Positions 53,734-64,000 of a DNA stretch of 64,000 nucleotides are shown one piece after another. A model generated the notes under the pieces. That model worked only from the letters and a program-made list of their open reading frames with translations, had not been told where the DNA came from and ran no database searches. The position numbers and the translations under genes are program-made. Numbering within the stretch: the stretch's first letter is position 1; the number at the start of each line of letters is the position of its first letter. Source of the stretch: Gambelia wislizenii (Eukaryota > Chordata > Lepidosauria > Squamata > Crotaphytidae); assembly GCA_030847615.1 (NCBI GenBank), contig JAUMIR010000003.1:20403001-20467000 (forward strand), written 5' to 3'.

Positions 53734-55152
53734 ATGCAGAACAAGTGGTGGATCAATATAGCAGAAAAGACACAACGCTGTGCAGATCTAGGTGATCATA
53801 GAGGATTTTATGAAGCTCTTAAAGCAGTGTTTGGACCTACTTATCAGGTCCAAAGCTCCTTATACAGTACAGATGGTCAAACATTAATTACTGATAAAGC
53901 CTCCATCCTGAATCGTTGGGCTGAACATTTTCAAAGTCTCTTTAGCTCCAACCGAGTAGCCCAAGCCTCAGCTATCCAACATATGATACAAAAACCGATG
54001 AAAAATGAATTGGACATAGCTCCCACTTTGGAAGAGACCCTTAAGGCCATACAGCAGATGAAAAACAGCAAGGCAGCTGGGACTGATGGAATCCCTCCTG
54101 AAGTTTGGAAACACGGAGGTCATGCACTCCACGAAAAATTCCATGAAGACCTTCTGAATTGCTGGGAAAAAGGGAAACTGCCATCAGACCTCCAAGATGC
54201 AGTCATCATCACCCTGTACAAGAAAAAAGGAGCAAAATCCAACTGCTCAAACTATCGAGGCATAACACTGCTCTCTATTGCTGGAAAAATCCTTGCAAGG
54301 ATACTCCTGAACAGATTAGTTCCTGCTATTGGAGAAGAACTTCTCCCTGAAAGCCAATGTGGCTTCAGAGCCAATAGGAGTACTACTGACATGGTATTTG
54401 CCCTTAGACAACTGCAAGAAAAATGTAGGGAGCAGAACAAGGGTCTCTATGTAACATTTGTTGACCTCACCAAAGCCTTCGACACTGTAAGTAGAAAAGG
54501 TCTGTGGCAGATCCTGGAAAGACTAGGATGTCCCCCCAAATTCCTTGAAATGATTATCTTGCTACACGAGGGCCAGCATGGTCAAGTCAGATATGGCGAT
54601 GCTCTTTCAGAGCCCTTTCTAATAACTAATGGAGTGAAGCAAGGTTGTGTTCTTGCACCAACTTTATTTACAATCTTCTTTAGCATGATGGTCCAAAGGG
54701 CTATGGCAGAGCTTGAGGAAGATGACGGCATCTATATACGTTACTGTACTGATGGTAGCTTGTTTAAGTTAAGCCGTCTGAGGGCTCACACTAAGACTCT
54801 AAACTATCTAGTCCGTGAGCTGCTCTTCGCCGATGCTGCTGCCCTTGTTGCCCACACAGAAGCAGATCTGCAGTGCCTAACGTCCTGCTTTGCAACAGCT
54901 GCAGAGCTGTTTGGGCTAGAAGTCAACCTGAAGAAAACAGAAGTTCTCTACCAGCCTGCACCACAGGACGAACACCACCATCCCCACATTTCCGTCGGCA
55001 AATCTGTGCTTAAGTCCGTTCAGCAGTTCACCTACCTGGGAAGCATCATCTCCTCAGATGCCAAGATTGACAAAGAGATCGATCACAGATTAGCAAAGGC
55101 ATATAGTGAATTTGAAGACTTCACAAAAGAGTCTGGAGCAATAAACACCTGA
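53734..55152 (+). pseudogene. LINE reverse transcriptase with FADA active site
   Basis: The 472-codon open frame contains MKNSKAAGTDGIPPEVWKHG (entry motif), DLQDAVIITLYKKKG, NCSNYRGITLLSIAGKILAR, ESQCGFRANRSTTDMVFALR, YVTFVDLTKAFDTVSRKGLW (motif A with both Asp), GVKQGCVLAPTLFTIFFSMM (motif B) and RELLFADAAALVAHTEADLQ (motif C). The expected FADD is FADA (about residues 369-372), so the second catalytic Asp is absent. Then LFGLEVNLKKTEVLYQPAP and QQFTYLGSIISSDAKIDKEI. The last 15 or so residues are out of frame: a frameshift near 55125 moves the real continuation (STKISVYRAIVLSILLYGSE) to another frame. Confidence 0.9.
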
Positions 55153-55786
55153 GGCAAAGCACAAAAATCAGTGTGTATAGAGCCATTGTACTGTCTATCC
55201 TCCTTTATGGATCTGAAACATGGGTCACCTATTGCCACCACCTATGACTCCTCGAGCGCTTTCATCAGCGCTGTCTATGCACAATCCTAAATATACACTG
55301 GACTGACTATGTGACGAATGTTGCTGTCCTTGAACAAGCAGGGATCACCAGTATTGAGGCCATGATATTAAGAACACAGCTGCGCTGGGCAGGGCACGTT
55401 TCTAGGATGGAGGACCATCGCCTTCCCAAAATAGTACTCTACGGTGAACTTGCCACAGGTCATCGTAAGAGGGGCGCTCCAAAAAAGCGATACAAAGACT
55501 CCCTGAAACAACATCTCAGGCTCGGCCAAATTGATCACCAACAGTGGTCTGTCCTGGCCTCACATCGGGAGGCATGGAGACGCACTATCCACAATGCTGC
55601 AGCCTTATTTGAGAACTCACGCCGAACAAGTCTTGAAGCGAAACGACAACGCAGAAAGAATCACAACCCAAAAACATCACCCAAGGAGACCTTCTGCTGT
55701 GCTTTTTGCAACCGGACTTGTTTATCTCGGATTGGCCTTTTTAGTCATCAGTACGCTTGCAGAAAGCGCAGGATGAGTCCTTCCTG
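55153..55786 (+). pseudogene. LINE pol C terminus with C2HC-like finger
   Basis: After the frameshift: STKISVYRAIVLSILLYGSE, TWVTYCHHL, a stop at about 55250 (TGA where CGA is expected), LERFHQRCLCTILNIHWTDY, then the open part from 55311: NVAVLEQAGITSIEAMILRT, QLRWAGHVSRMEDHRLPKIV, RGAPKKRYKDSLKQHL, and finally CAFCNRTCLSRIGLFSHQYA followed by C. The spacing C-x2-C-x12-H-x4-C suggests a single zinc finger at the end, as in several non-LTR clades, where it binds nucleic acid. The same C terminus is present in the truncated copy at 44.8-45.3 kb. Confidence 0.9.
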
Positions 55787-55787
55787 A

Positions 55788-55814
55788 ATCTTCGTTTGCA
55801 AAGAAAAGCCAGAG
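55788..55814 (+). promoter_or_regulatory. 3'-terminal hairpin of the LINE
   Basis: CTTCG-TTTG-CAAAG at 55791-55804 (perfect CTTCG-TTTG-CGAAG in the copy at 45290-45303) followed by AAAAGCCAGAGA. Conservation in both copies right at the 3' end suggests an RT recognition structure. Confidence 0.55.
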
Positions 55815-55824
55815 ATATTGTGAT

Positions 55825-56607
55825 GCATGCATGTGATGGAAACTGCTAGACAACACTAAGTTTTCCCGTTAATTTTAGTTGTTCAGCTTCTTCCCACAGA
55901 GGAATAAAATATCACAAGGGGGAAAAAAGCAGAGGCTGGCAAGGACAAACTCAGATAAGAGATAACAATCTTTAAAAAAACTTTCAAATTGCTGGGCTCA
56001 CTACAAAAAAATGAGCATAAATTTCAATCACAATGTGTGTGCTTTTGCATATTCCGAGTGATCCTCTGTAAACACTGTGGAATAATTGACTATGCTCAAT
56101 TAAACAATAGTGCCCTATTAAAGTAGCAAGTGTCAAGGGCTTCTCACAAATTCTTCATGGGTATTCTACTGTTTTTGCTACAGTTTAACAAGGTGGGCTA
56201 TTCCTTCCCCCAATAATAAATATATGTTTTTTAAAAAAAACATACTCCAGCAGGAACATTTATAGCATGAGACTTTGCATTAACACGTAACCACATATCT
56301 GGAACAAAATGGATTATCACACCTGAATTTCATTTTTATTCTGTTTTCCAGCCTATACCTAATTGCTTTTAAAATTATACTTTCCATTTCTTTTAGAAGC
56401 AGAAATTAGCTTTTAGCAGTGAAAGATTGTAAAGTGGATTTTCACACAGTTAACCCTAACCCTAACCCTTTCACCCGTTAACCTTTCACTTTCCTTTGCC
56501 AAGTTCAGTCCAGTTCAGTCAATTCAATGATAGATTCTGAAAATATATGCTGAAAATTTCACTTTCTAGTGGGTGTTTCTGCTATTACCAATCAATCCAG
56601 TTTTGAA
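55825..56607. other. No recognised element; short telomere-like run
   Basis: AACCCTAACCCTAACCC at about 56453-56469 is less than three telomere units. Nothing else is supported. Confidence 0.4.
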
Positions 56608-56610
56608 TTT

Positions 56611-56700
56611 ACAGTAGGACCCCTATATCCATGGCGAATTGGTTCCAGGCCCCACTGCAGATAGTGAAATTTCTGGATAATAGTGAACACTGCTGCTACT
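56611..56700 (+). mobile_element. Possible pogo/Tigger-like DNA transposon end
   Basis: CAGTAGGACCCCTATATCCA follows a TA, and GGTTCCAGGCCCCACTGCAGAT then GATAGTGAAATTTCTGGATA resembles Tigger-type ends (CAGT.G.CCC....ATCC.CGG). The other end was not found. Confidence 0.4.
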
Positions 56701-56899
56701 AGAACCATCCTGGGAAAGGGAGAGGGAGGCAAGCTCATATCCCTCCCTCCCCCGCCCACCAGTTCCACTACATGTGACCAAGTCCCTCTTGGCCACATAC
56801 TACAGGATCCCTTTGTGCCTTCCAGAAGAGTGAGGCAGACCAACAGCTGCAGTGAGGGCTGGCCTGTCGGAAAGGGTTCATGCAGTCCCATGGGAATGG

Positions 56900-58017
56900 A
56901 TTAAAAAGGGTATTTTAAAAAATGTTGTATCAGACCCCCCCCCCCATGCTCCTATATTTGAGGAGAGAATGAGGCCATTGTCCCTCCCAAATAAGAATTC
57001 TGCCCTCACAAATGAAATGTTTCTCCAGTCCCCAAATTTCCAACTGTAAAGTAACTTACAACTTCAGCTGAGCTTTTAAAAATACAGTTTAGGCATCCAA
57101 AGAAAATAAACAGACAACATGAACACAGCAAATATGAGCGTTCTAGGTGTGAATAATTTTCAGTGTGTGTGTGTTTCTGCAGATGCAATGCTCTGGAATG
57201 CTAAAAAATTGGAGAGTGGCAGAAAATTTCATGTGTGTGTGTGTGTTAGAGAATTCTTATTTGAGGTAGGAATAGTTAAATTTTGCCCTTCCTATAGCTA
57301 CACTCCTGCTCTTATACACAATTAAAGAGAATAAACTAAAATAGGAGGAAGCATGCAAATTTTGCTAAATGCTGATCAAAGTCGGATTGAAAAACTATCA
57401 TCTTATCTCAGGACAATGGCAAGTAAGCATCAACTGAAAGCATGGGTCTCAAGGAAGTAATACAATAGAGAAGCTGATGCAATTCATGCTTTGATACCAT
57501 TCCAGAGCATTGCATATTAACATGTGGTTTTGCTGGTGCTTGTTGGATTAATTCTTCAGAAGGGCATATGATTCTATGATTTCACTGAAAACTTATGTCA
57601 AGTGCATAAGGTATTTTTTGAACTGAGCTATTATATTTCAGCATTTTAAATCTGATAGCGGTCACCTTTCCCACAATGCTTTCTCAGAATGTTCTCATGA
57701 TATATTTTTTGTGTCCCTCTGCCCATCTGCAGAGATAGAAATCCCATTACTGTGTGGCTTATCTTAGGAATGGGGTTCTTACTCAGAGATGCTTTGCTAT
57801 TTACATAGGAAACCTGGCAAATAGCTCTGCTTCATATCTTCATTGACTGAGTCATTTTTTCCTGCCTGTTGAGAGATTTCAGTTTAAGAGAAAACTCTGA
57901 TCTACAGCACTCATGTGAAACCAAACAATCCCTTGCCAACAACAGCTTGAGTGAGTGAAAGCACTGCAGCCAGCCAAAAGGCCATCTAGAAAAGAAACAC
58001 TCTTATTCATCTTCATA
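56900..58017. other. No recognised feature
   Basis: An 11-nt C run at 56935, two short (TG)n runs near 57163 and 57232, otherwise nothing supported. Confidence 0.4.
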
Positions 58018-58222
58018 TGTGTGTATGTGCCTCCAAGTCACCTGTTGACTTATGACAACCTGATAAATTCCATAGGGTTTTCTTAGGCAAAGAACACCCA
58101 GAGGTGGTTTGCCATTGCCTTCCTCTGAAATATAATGTTCATTAACTGATATTCCATCTATGTACTAACAAAACGTGGTCCTGCTTAGCTTCCAAGATCA
58201 GATGGGAGCTGGTGCCTTCAGA
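58018..58222 (-). repeat. 5S rRNA-derived SINE (reversed)
   Basis: CCTGCTTAGCTTCCAAGATC is the reverse complement of the 5S-like head; TTTTCTTAGGCAAAGAACAC and AGGTGGTTTGCCATTGCC are the reversed body; GTGCCTCCAAGTCACCTGTTG is the reversed tail. About 40 bp between body and head differ from the other copies. Confidence 0.8.
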
Positions 58223-58324
58223 GTAGATACAACAAATTATTCATATAAGTAAAAGGCTGGAACCATGTTGGTGTCTTCTATATCAGTAAGTTCCCTCATG
58301 GAAATGGATGGATGAGGAATGGCC

Positions 58325-58520
58325 ACATTCAGTTCAAGGTGGTGGATGTGAGGTTGCCACTGTACATGTGGTTGTGCATTCAGTGCCACATTGGATTGCA
58401 CATTCAGTTATATGTTTGCTTGTGCAATGTTCAGCACAAGGGTTGCATAGCACAATTGATATGTAACAATATGTGCATGCAGAGATTCAGAGTATATAAC
58501 CCTGATGATGAAATGTGGCC
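58325..58520 (+). repeat. Repeat with irregular TTGTGCATTC array, copy 2
   Basis: GGTTGTGCATTCAGTGCCAC, GGATTGCACATTCAGTTA and CTTGTGCAATGTTCAG are variants of the unit seen at 37730-37830. The downstream TTGATATGTAAC and GAGTATATAACCCTGATGATG match the other copy loosely. Confidence 0.5.
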
Positions 58521-60180
58521 AAAGAGACCATTAAGAAATAGCATGCTTTATTTAAGGGATTGTTTACACAGAGAAAAAGTCCTCAACTAAATTGCCCAGA
58601 ATCCTAATGGTCCCCACACATTTTGGGGCAATGTTGCCATATTCAGAAGGAGGGGAGCCAAAATACCTGCAAGATGTGCAATATAAGCTTTCACTATTTT
58701 CCCCAACTTTTAAAAAACATTTTGGAAGGTTGTGCAGTATTGGCTGTGGAATCTACCAGCAACCTTCTCGAAACAGGGGCTCACAGCAGAGCTGAGCTGT
58801 GATTAGTCAGACCTTGGAGGGGGTGGGCTTGCAAGGGATGCCTTGCAATGCAGGATCCACCATTGTTTTTATGACAGACTGGGCAACCCCAGTGTTATCC
58901 CCATCCCTGAATGCTGGGCTTTGACCGTGGATCCCGGAGCTGCTCGCTAAAGGACCTCTGGAGCTGGGGTGGTTGGACAACTTGCCGCTTGCTGCTCATC
59001 CTCCTAGCAGCTTCTGCCAGCTCGCATGCTGCCACCACTGCTGGCTGCCCCCCTCAGCCCACCTCCCAGAGACTCTTGCCACATGTGGAGCTGGGCAGGC
59101 AGTAGGGATGGAGGGTGGGCACGCTAGCCAAGCCCTGACTCAGCCTGGAGGCTGTCAGTCAAGGAGGGTGATCTCTCTGCAGCTGCAACCCTTTCTGCCC
59201 TGCACCCGCCCCAAACCTCAGCAAGTTCTGTGGCGGCGGAGAGATGGGCCTCTATGACTGTCTGTCACGGACACCACACACCTCCTTTTTGAGCTGCAAA
59301 ATCGCTAATTTTTCAAAATTTATCGGAATAACTACTTTGGGCCAAAATCATATAAACAGCTCAGCACTGAAGCAAAAGTAAGGTAAGAACGGCATTTTCC
59401 ACATTAAAAATGGTTGTGTAACTGACCCCCAAGATTGTCACTTAATCCTGTTTTAAAAATAGAATAAAATTATAAGCTCTCCAAGTATCACACAAGGTTT
59501 AAATTCAACAAAGGTCTGCCAATTTGCTCCCAGTCTGAATTCAAAGTGCTGCTGATGTCGCTCAAAGCTCCTCATGGCTTGGGATCTCAATACATCCCAA
59601 ATTTGTAACAGTAAGAAAAAATACAAACGTTGAAATGATGTTGGTTATGCCCAACTAGAGTAGACACATTCAATCTATTTTTGAATGGTGAGCCAACACA
59701 TGGGTAAATGCAATTCATTTCAAGGACACTACTCTAGTCAGGAATAACTATAGGATTTAGGCCAAGGTGGGACTTCTTGTTCCACATTCTATCATCTCAT
59801 TCCAAAGACCATTGTTTTGGTATGAATTCACCATTCTGTGTCAAAGTCAGCTTGTTTTGTAAAGAGAGCTAAATCCCTAATTTTGCTAAATTGATATGAA
59901 AATCTAGGTGGTTCTATAAGACATTCCAATTATGGGCAATATACATCCTGATTGCTGTTTAGAATCCTAAAATAAGTCATTTGGTCATTTGTCATAGTTT
60001 TAACACAGTAAGTAAAAAATATATCTGAGCAGATTAGGGGAAAAAAGATAAAGATAAAAAACATTCACTATAGTGCAATATCTACAGATTCTGGCTTAAA
60101 CCCAGCATGGATGGAAGATAAACATCTGCTAGTGCAATGAAAATTTATTCTCACCTGCAGCCTCAATGTCACTGGGAAAC
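58521..60180. other. No recognised feature
   Basis: 58780-59270 is GC-rich with open frames on the plus strand (58911-59105, 58973-59257) that show no domain, splice pattern or conservation evidence. They are left unassigned. Confidence 0.4.
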
Positions 60181-60182
60181 CT

Positions 60183-60403
60183 GGACCTCATTCACACTAC
60201 AGAATTATAGCAGTATTATTCCACTTTAGCTGCCATAGTTCTGTCCTATGGAATCCTAAGATTGGCAGTTTAGCAAGGGGCACTTAGAATCCTCAGCCAG
60301 AGGACTCCAGTGTCCCACCAAGCTACAAACCCCAGGATTCTACAGAATGAAACCAAGGCAATGTGGAATGAGAGCACTATAGCTGTGTAGTATGGATGGG
60401 ACT
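60183..60403. mobile_element. Palindromic MITE, about 220 bp
   Basis: TTCACACTACAGAATTATAG opposes CACTATAGCTGTGTAGTATG; the core CTATGGAATCCTAAGATTGG opposes AAACCCCAGGATTCTACAGA. Older than the copy at 19548. Confidence 0.7.
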
Positions 60404-61047
60404 TTGGCCTTTAGCATTTCCAAGACTTTTGGAACAGGTTTCAGAGTTTGTGGGTGCAGGGAGAAGTTCAAGGGAGGGGAATCATGCTCCTTCTAGTTCT
60501 GCTGATTGAATGACAGCATTGGATCCAGCTATATTTCTAGCTGTCTAGGGTGCCAGTTACACAACAGTTTTTATCACAGGGAGAAATGGAATTTCCTGAT
60601 GCCGAGTTCATCCCTTGTTGTTTAAATGACTTGTCCCTGGAGGAGCAATATCCCAGGATAGCTGTTTACACAATGACCTTTTCCATGACAAAAGCAAGAT
60701 CCTGAGACATAGTATCCCATGTTTTTTTTTCCCCTTTACACGGAAAAATGTTCTGGAATATTTATTTATTTATTAGCTGTCAGTCAAGGATGTGATTACT
60801 CATTTTTTTACAACCTTGGTGATATATTTCCTGTGGAGTTCCCACCATGAGCGATGCTATTGGCTGCCACATATGTTTGCTCAAGCATCTGCATTGGTCA
60901 GAGAAGGAGGGTGAAGGCAACCCCCTCTGCACAATTCCTGTAAAAAAAACAAAAACCTGATGGGCTTGCCTTGGCTGTAAATCCACAGAGGTTACTGCAC
61001 AATAAAACTTTTGTCTTAAAAAAACTCACAAAAAACTCACAAGAATC

Positions 61048-61125
61048 TTGAATACCAGGATTTGTAGGCTATATTTCAGAGGAAGGAACTTGCAAAGCCA
61101 CCTAGGCAGCCTGAAGACACACACA
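61048..61125 (+). repeat. 5S-derived SINE, 3' half
   Basis: GAATACCAGGATTTGTAGGC is the end of the 5S-like part, then ATTTCAGAGGAAGGAACTTG and (CA)n. A second (CA)n with a repeated TTTGCTTTCAGCC flank follows at 61200-61240. Confidence 0.65.
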
Positions 61126-61249
61126 CATGCACCCTTGTTTTGCTTTCAGCCAAGAAGCAGAGTGGTTGGCAATCTACTGAGCCAGGTGCATGCATTCGCG
61201 CACACACACACACATACACCGCATGCTTTGCTTTCAGCCTAGAGGGAAG

Positions 61250-62945
61250 ATGGGGAGGGGAAAAGAACAGGGACACAAGCCTCATTGGTGCAGGGAAGAG
61301 AATCTATTTAAACAGAACATGTCCTTTAAACAGAGATTGCTGGCACAGGGACACACGCCTTTAAGAAAAGCAGGTGCCTCCACTGAGATTGCCAATGAGA
61401 GAATCCATTAAAAAAAAAAAGCATGGGACGGGGAGGGTGACTGACCCCTCCTTCTCAGGACTATTTGCCTGTCCCTGCCCACCTCAATTTCTGGCCACCA
61501 CCTACTCCCAATATATTTTGTCCTGACCTGTTCACATATCCGATTTTCCGCATCCTCACGTGACTTTTAAAAAACACGGGACAAACTGTGGGACGGAAAG
61601 TCCCATAGGTTGAGGGATAAAAGGTGCCCCCCCCCTTCTGAAAAGCTCGAGAACATCACTCAGGATGTGTGAACTACGAAGGATCAACATGAATTCACCT
61701 CACTACATTTTCATTGTGTAAACGGTGCCCAGGTCACCTGGATGCATTTATTCCTGGGTTGTTTTTTTTTACTACCTAGTTGCTGATTGGTGTGTGTGTC
61801 CATTTAGAATTTAAAGCTCTCTCCCACCCCTATTGACACTGTTATTTAGCAATCTTAACATCTTTTACCCTACATCTAATAAGCAACATACACTATCCAA
61901 AGGAGATAGCCTGAGAATTAAAGTGTTTTTTCACTAGTTTGATGGAAGAAGCCAGAGATTTAAAGATGAATTAACACAAGTTAAAAACATTAAACTCAAA
62001 TATCAAGTAACATTGAAAGTAATTAAAAATATTCATTATTTTAAAAAGGCAGCACCCACCCAAATGATAATCCCTTTTTACTGTAACCCAAGGTGATTAT
62101 TCTGGGAGCATGGGAGTGACCACCAAAAGAGCCACTGGGTAAACCACCTAGAGAACATTACATTATGGGACAATATTCAAATGTTATAGGTAAATGCAAT
62201 AAGTAGAATTAATTAATAAATAATAAATGGTAACAAAGTGTGCCCATTGATCTGATCTCTTTTTAACAAATAGGAAGGGCACCAAGAGTCTCCTGCTGTA
62301 CTTTTTGATGGAAAACAACAACAAACTTTCACTTCCAGAGACAAGTACTTATTTTAATAGCCATCTGCAAATAATGATCAAGCTTCATGCCCTATCTCTC
62401 CCTCCCTCTTTCTTTCAGTTTTTCATTCTGTTATCTGTTTTTTTTTCTCCCTTGTGGCTACAAACTTCAACTCTGTGAAACATCTTGCTATTTTCTACGA
62501 CCCCCCCCCCCTCAAGTGCATTTATTACATCCATCCGGAAATTTCATAAGGTCTAGACATTTAGTAAGCATCTTAGACCTGGTATAACCATTTCAATTAG
62601 CTTTACTTTTCATGAAGGGTACATAAAACATTGTAGAGTCAAACTAACAGATAAACAGCAAGCCATTCTTCAAATGTCTCCATGAAATGAGCAGGAATAA
62701 AGCTGGAGAGCTACATTTTCTTCTGTCACTCCCCAGGGCAGTTCTAAGAACACTAGGTCAGGTAGTCTGAGATGCTGAGAAATTGTTCAATTCCTTCCCA
62801 CTGAGCTGTCATGGCATTTCATGCTGAGAATAGCTAACACCCCTCTATGACAATGAAGCAAATATTTCTGGTCCCCCCCCCACCATTTCTGGTCACGCAA
62901 AGTCACAGCATTGTTGGCTCAGCTAAATTACTGCCTATTCGAGTC
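61250..62945. other. No recognised feature
   Basis: Poly-C runs near 61628, 62500 and 62872. Nothing else is supported. Confidence 0.4.
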
Positions 62946-62947
62946 AG

Positions 62948-63656
62948 CCATAGAGTCACAGAATCTAAGAATTGGAAGGGGGTCAAAAGGGCCATCTAGT
63001 CCAACCTTCTTCCATGCAGGAATACACAACTACAGCACTGCTGAAAGATGACAATCCAACCTCTCTTTAAAGACTTCAAAAAGAGACTCCCTCCCCTCCC
63101 CCTCTCCTCAGCAGTCTACTCCATTGTCAAACAGTTCTCACAGTAAAGAAGTTCTTCCTAAGGTTTACACGGAACCTCTTTTCTTGTAATTTTCATTCAT
63201 TTGTTCTAGTCTGGAGTTGCAGCAAACAAGCTTGCTCCATCCTTTACATGACATCAGTTCAAATATGTGGAGTGGGCTATGATGTCACCTCTCAGTCTTC
63301 TCTTTTACAAGCCAAATAGACCTAGCCCCCTAAGTTGTTCTTCATAAGACTTGCTTTCCAGACCCTTGATCATCTTGTTTCCCCTTCTCTGGACTCATTC
63401 AATTTTGTCAGTATCCTTCTTGAACTGTGTTGTCCAGAATTGGACTCAGTATTCTAGGTGGCCTGACCAGAGCAGCATAGAGTGGCACTGCTGCTTTCGT
63501 TGATCTGGACCCTATTGTCTTATTGATGCAGCATAACATTGCATTTTTATTTTTATTTTTTTGGGGTGCTGGTGCTGGTGGTATTGCATGACAATGTTGA
63601 CTCATGTTCAGTTTGTGGTCCACTAAGAGCCCTAGATCCTTCTGGCATCTGGACAA
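62948..63656 (-). mobile_element. Old CR1 LINE 3' part
   Basis: Starting at the 3' end (ACAGAATCTAAGAATTGGAA), the reverse strand gives the CR1 C terminus with many changes, then ...MSRCQKDLGLLVDHKLNMSQ (63656-63597), RPPRILSPILDNTVQEGY and LYAALVRP blocks. A low-complexity insert (TTTTTATTTTTATTTTTTTG) near 63544 interrupts it. It is the most diverged CR1 in the window. Confidence 0.85.
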
Positions 63657-64000
63657 GTAACCACACCAAATGTTCTTGATGAAATCCTGTTACAGTTTCA
63701 CAGTATGATTTTGAAGGCCCCCTCCTCCATTAGATGGCAAAGAGAGTAAGATAGCATTGGGTAAAAAGTAAGATGAGCATAACACATTCTACTAAGCACC
63801 TGGCACTATGCAACTGGCATCTTGAGCCTCTGCACTGATTTAAGCTAGAAGGTGGAGTGGCATTTTCTGCTCCTACAACTCTAACACAGTCTGATGTAGC
63901 AGTGGGTCAATATATTTCAGCTCCAGGTCACCTTTCCTTGTTTCTCTCCATAATTTCAGCTCATCCTAATTCTGCATTATCTGTACATTAAAATAAATAT
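63657..64000. other. No recognised feature
   Basis: Nothing supported. Confidence 0.4.

Larger units (their letters stand above)
51865..55814 (+). mobile_element. Near full-length 3.95-kb non-LTR retrotransposon
   Basis: The element is bounded by the 10-bp direct repeat ATATTGTGAT (51855-51864 and 55815-55824), which gives both ends. About 730 bp of 5' UTR start with a hairpin (CTCTCC...GGAGAG) and contain a repeated GAGAAGGAAAACTCTAATC motif (52054, 52123). One long pol frame follows (52590-55786): APE endonuclease, RT and a terminal C2HC-like finger. It is broken by stops at 53299, 53617, 53728 and 55250 and a frameshift near 55130. The 3' end is a hairpin (CTTCGTTTGCAAAG) plus AAAAGCCAGAGA without poly-A. 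The clade is uncertain: RTE-related or Vingi/Ingi-like are my candidates. Confidence 0.9.

Noticed and set aside
58911..59257. GC-rich open frames as an exon
   Set aside because: Two overlapping plus-strand frames are open simply because of GC content; no recognised protein or splice sites support a gene.
3700..62882. CRISPR arrays or bacterial operons
   Set aside because: No regularly spaced direct repeats of CRISPR type; all features are eukaryotic retroelements and DNA transposons.

Overview
This window looks like intergenic or intronic DNA from a squamate reptile (lizard or snake). I recognise no host exon, no functional RNA gene, no CRISPR array and no operon. The squamate call rests on the mix of repeats: CR1 LINEs at many ages, BovB (RTE) LINE tails, L2 tails, a Tx1/L1-like LINE, 5S-rRNA-derived SINEs ending in CA repeats, tRNA-derived SINEs, and many short palindromic DNA transposons. 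Every long open frame that I can explain belongs to a transposable element.

Layout. 1-7 kb: CR1 and L2 tails, a tRNA SINE, a nested cluster of inverted-repeat elements (3.3-4.5 kb) and a GA microsatellite. 7.28-9.47 kb: a decayed Ty1/copia LTR element on the minus strand, with a perfect 5-bp target duplication, inserted into a 5S-derived SINE. 10-15 kb: foldback elements, a SINE and the largest CR1 (minus strand, endonuclease plus reverse transcriptase). 16.1-17.1 kb: a hAT-like element with an 8-bp target duplication and another foldback element inside it. 17-25 kb: SINEs, L2 pieces and short MITEs. 25.3-26.9 kb: L2 and CR1 pieces joined head to tail. 28.7-29.1 kb: CR1 tail. 31.1-35.2 kb: Tx1-like LINE inside a CR1. 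35.2-37 kb: CR1 interrupted by a 331-bp foldback element. 40.6-42.2 kb: a gypsy integrase core fused in frame to a CR1 reverse transcriptase. 44-50 kb: a truncated copy of the 52-kb LINE, two BovB tails, and MITEs. 51.9-55.8 kb: a nearly full-length, about 3.95-kb non-LTR retrotransposon with a 10-bp target duplication. 56-64 kb: mostly unassigned sequence with a 5S SINE, a palindromic MITE and an old CR1.

Nothing here works as a pathway. The useful information is structural. Insertions with clear target duplications or interrupted hosts give a relative order of activity: copia after the 5S SINE, the Tx1-like LINE after a CR1, foldback MITEs after CR1, BovB and the hAT element. The two most unusual objects are the open 480-codon gypsy-integrase/CR1-RT chimera at 40.66-42.10 kb and the 3.95-kb LINE at 51.87-55.81 kb, whose reading frame ends in a C2HC-like finger and whose clade I could not settle from sequence alone. 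All classifications come from reading motifs and comparing copies within the window; no database search was possible.
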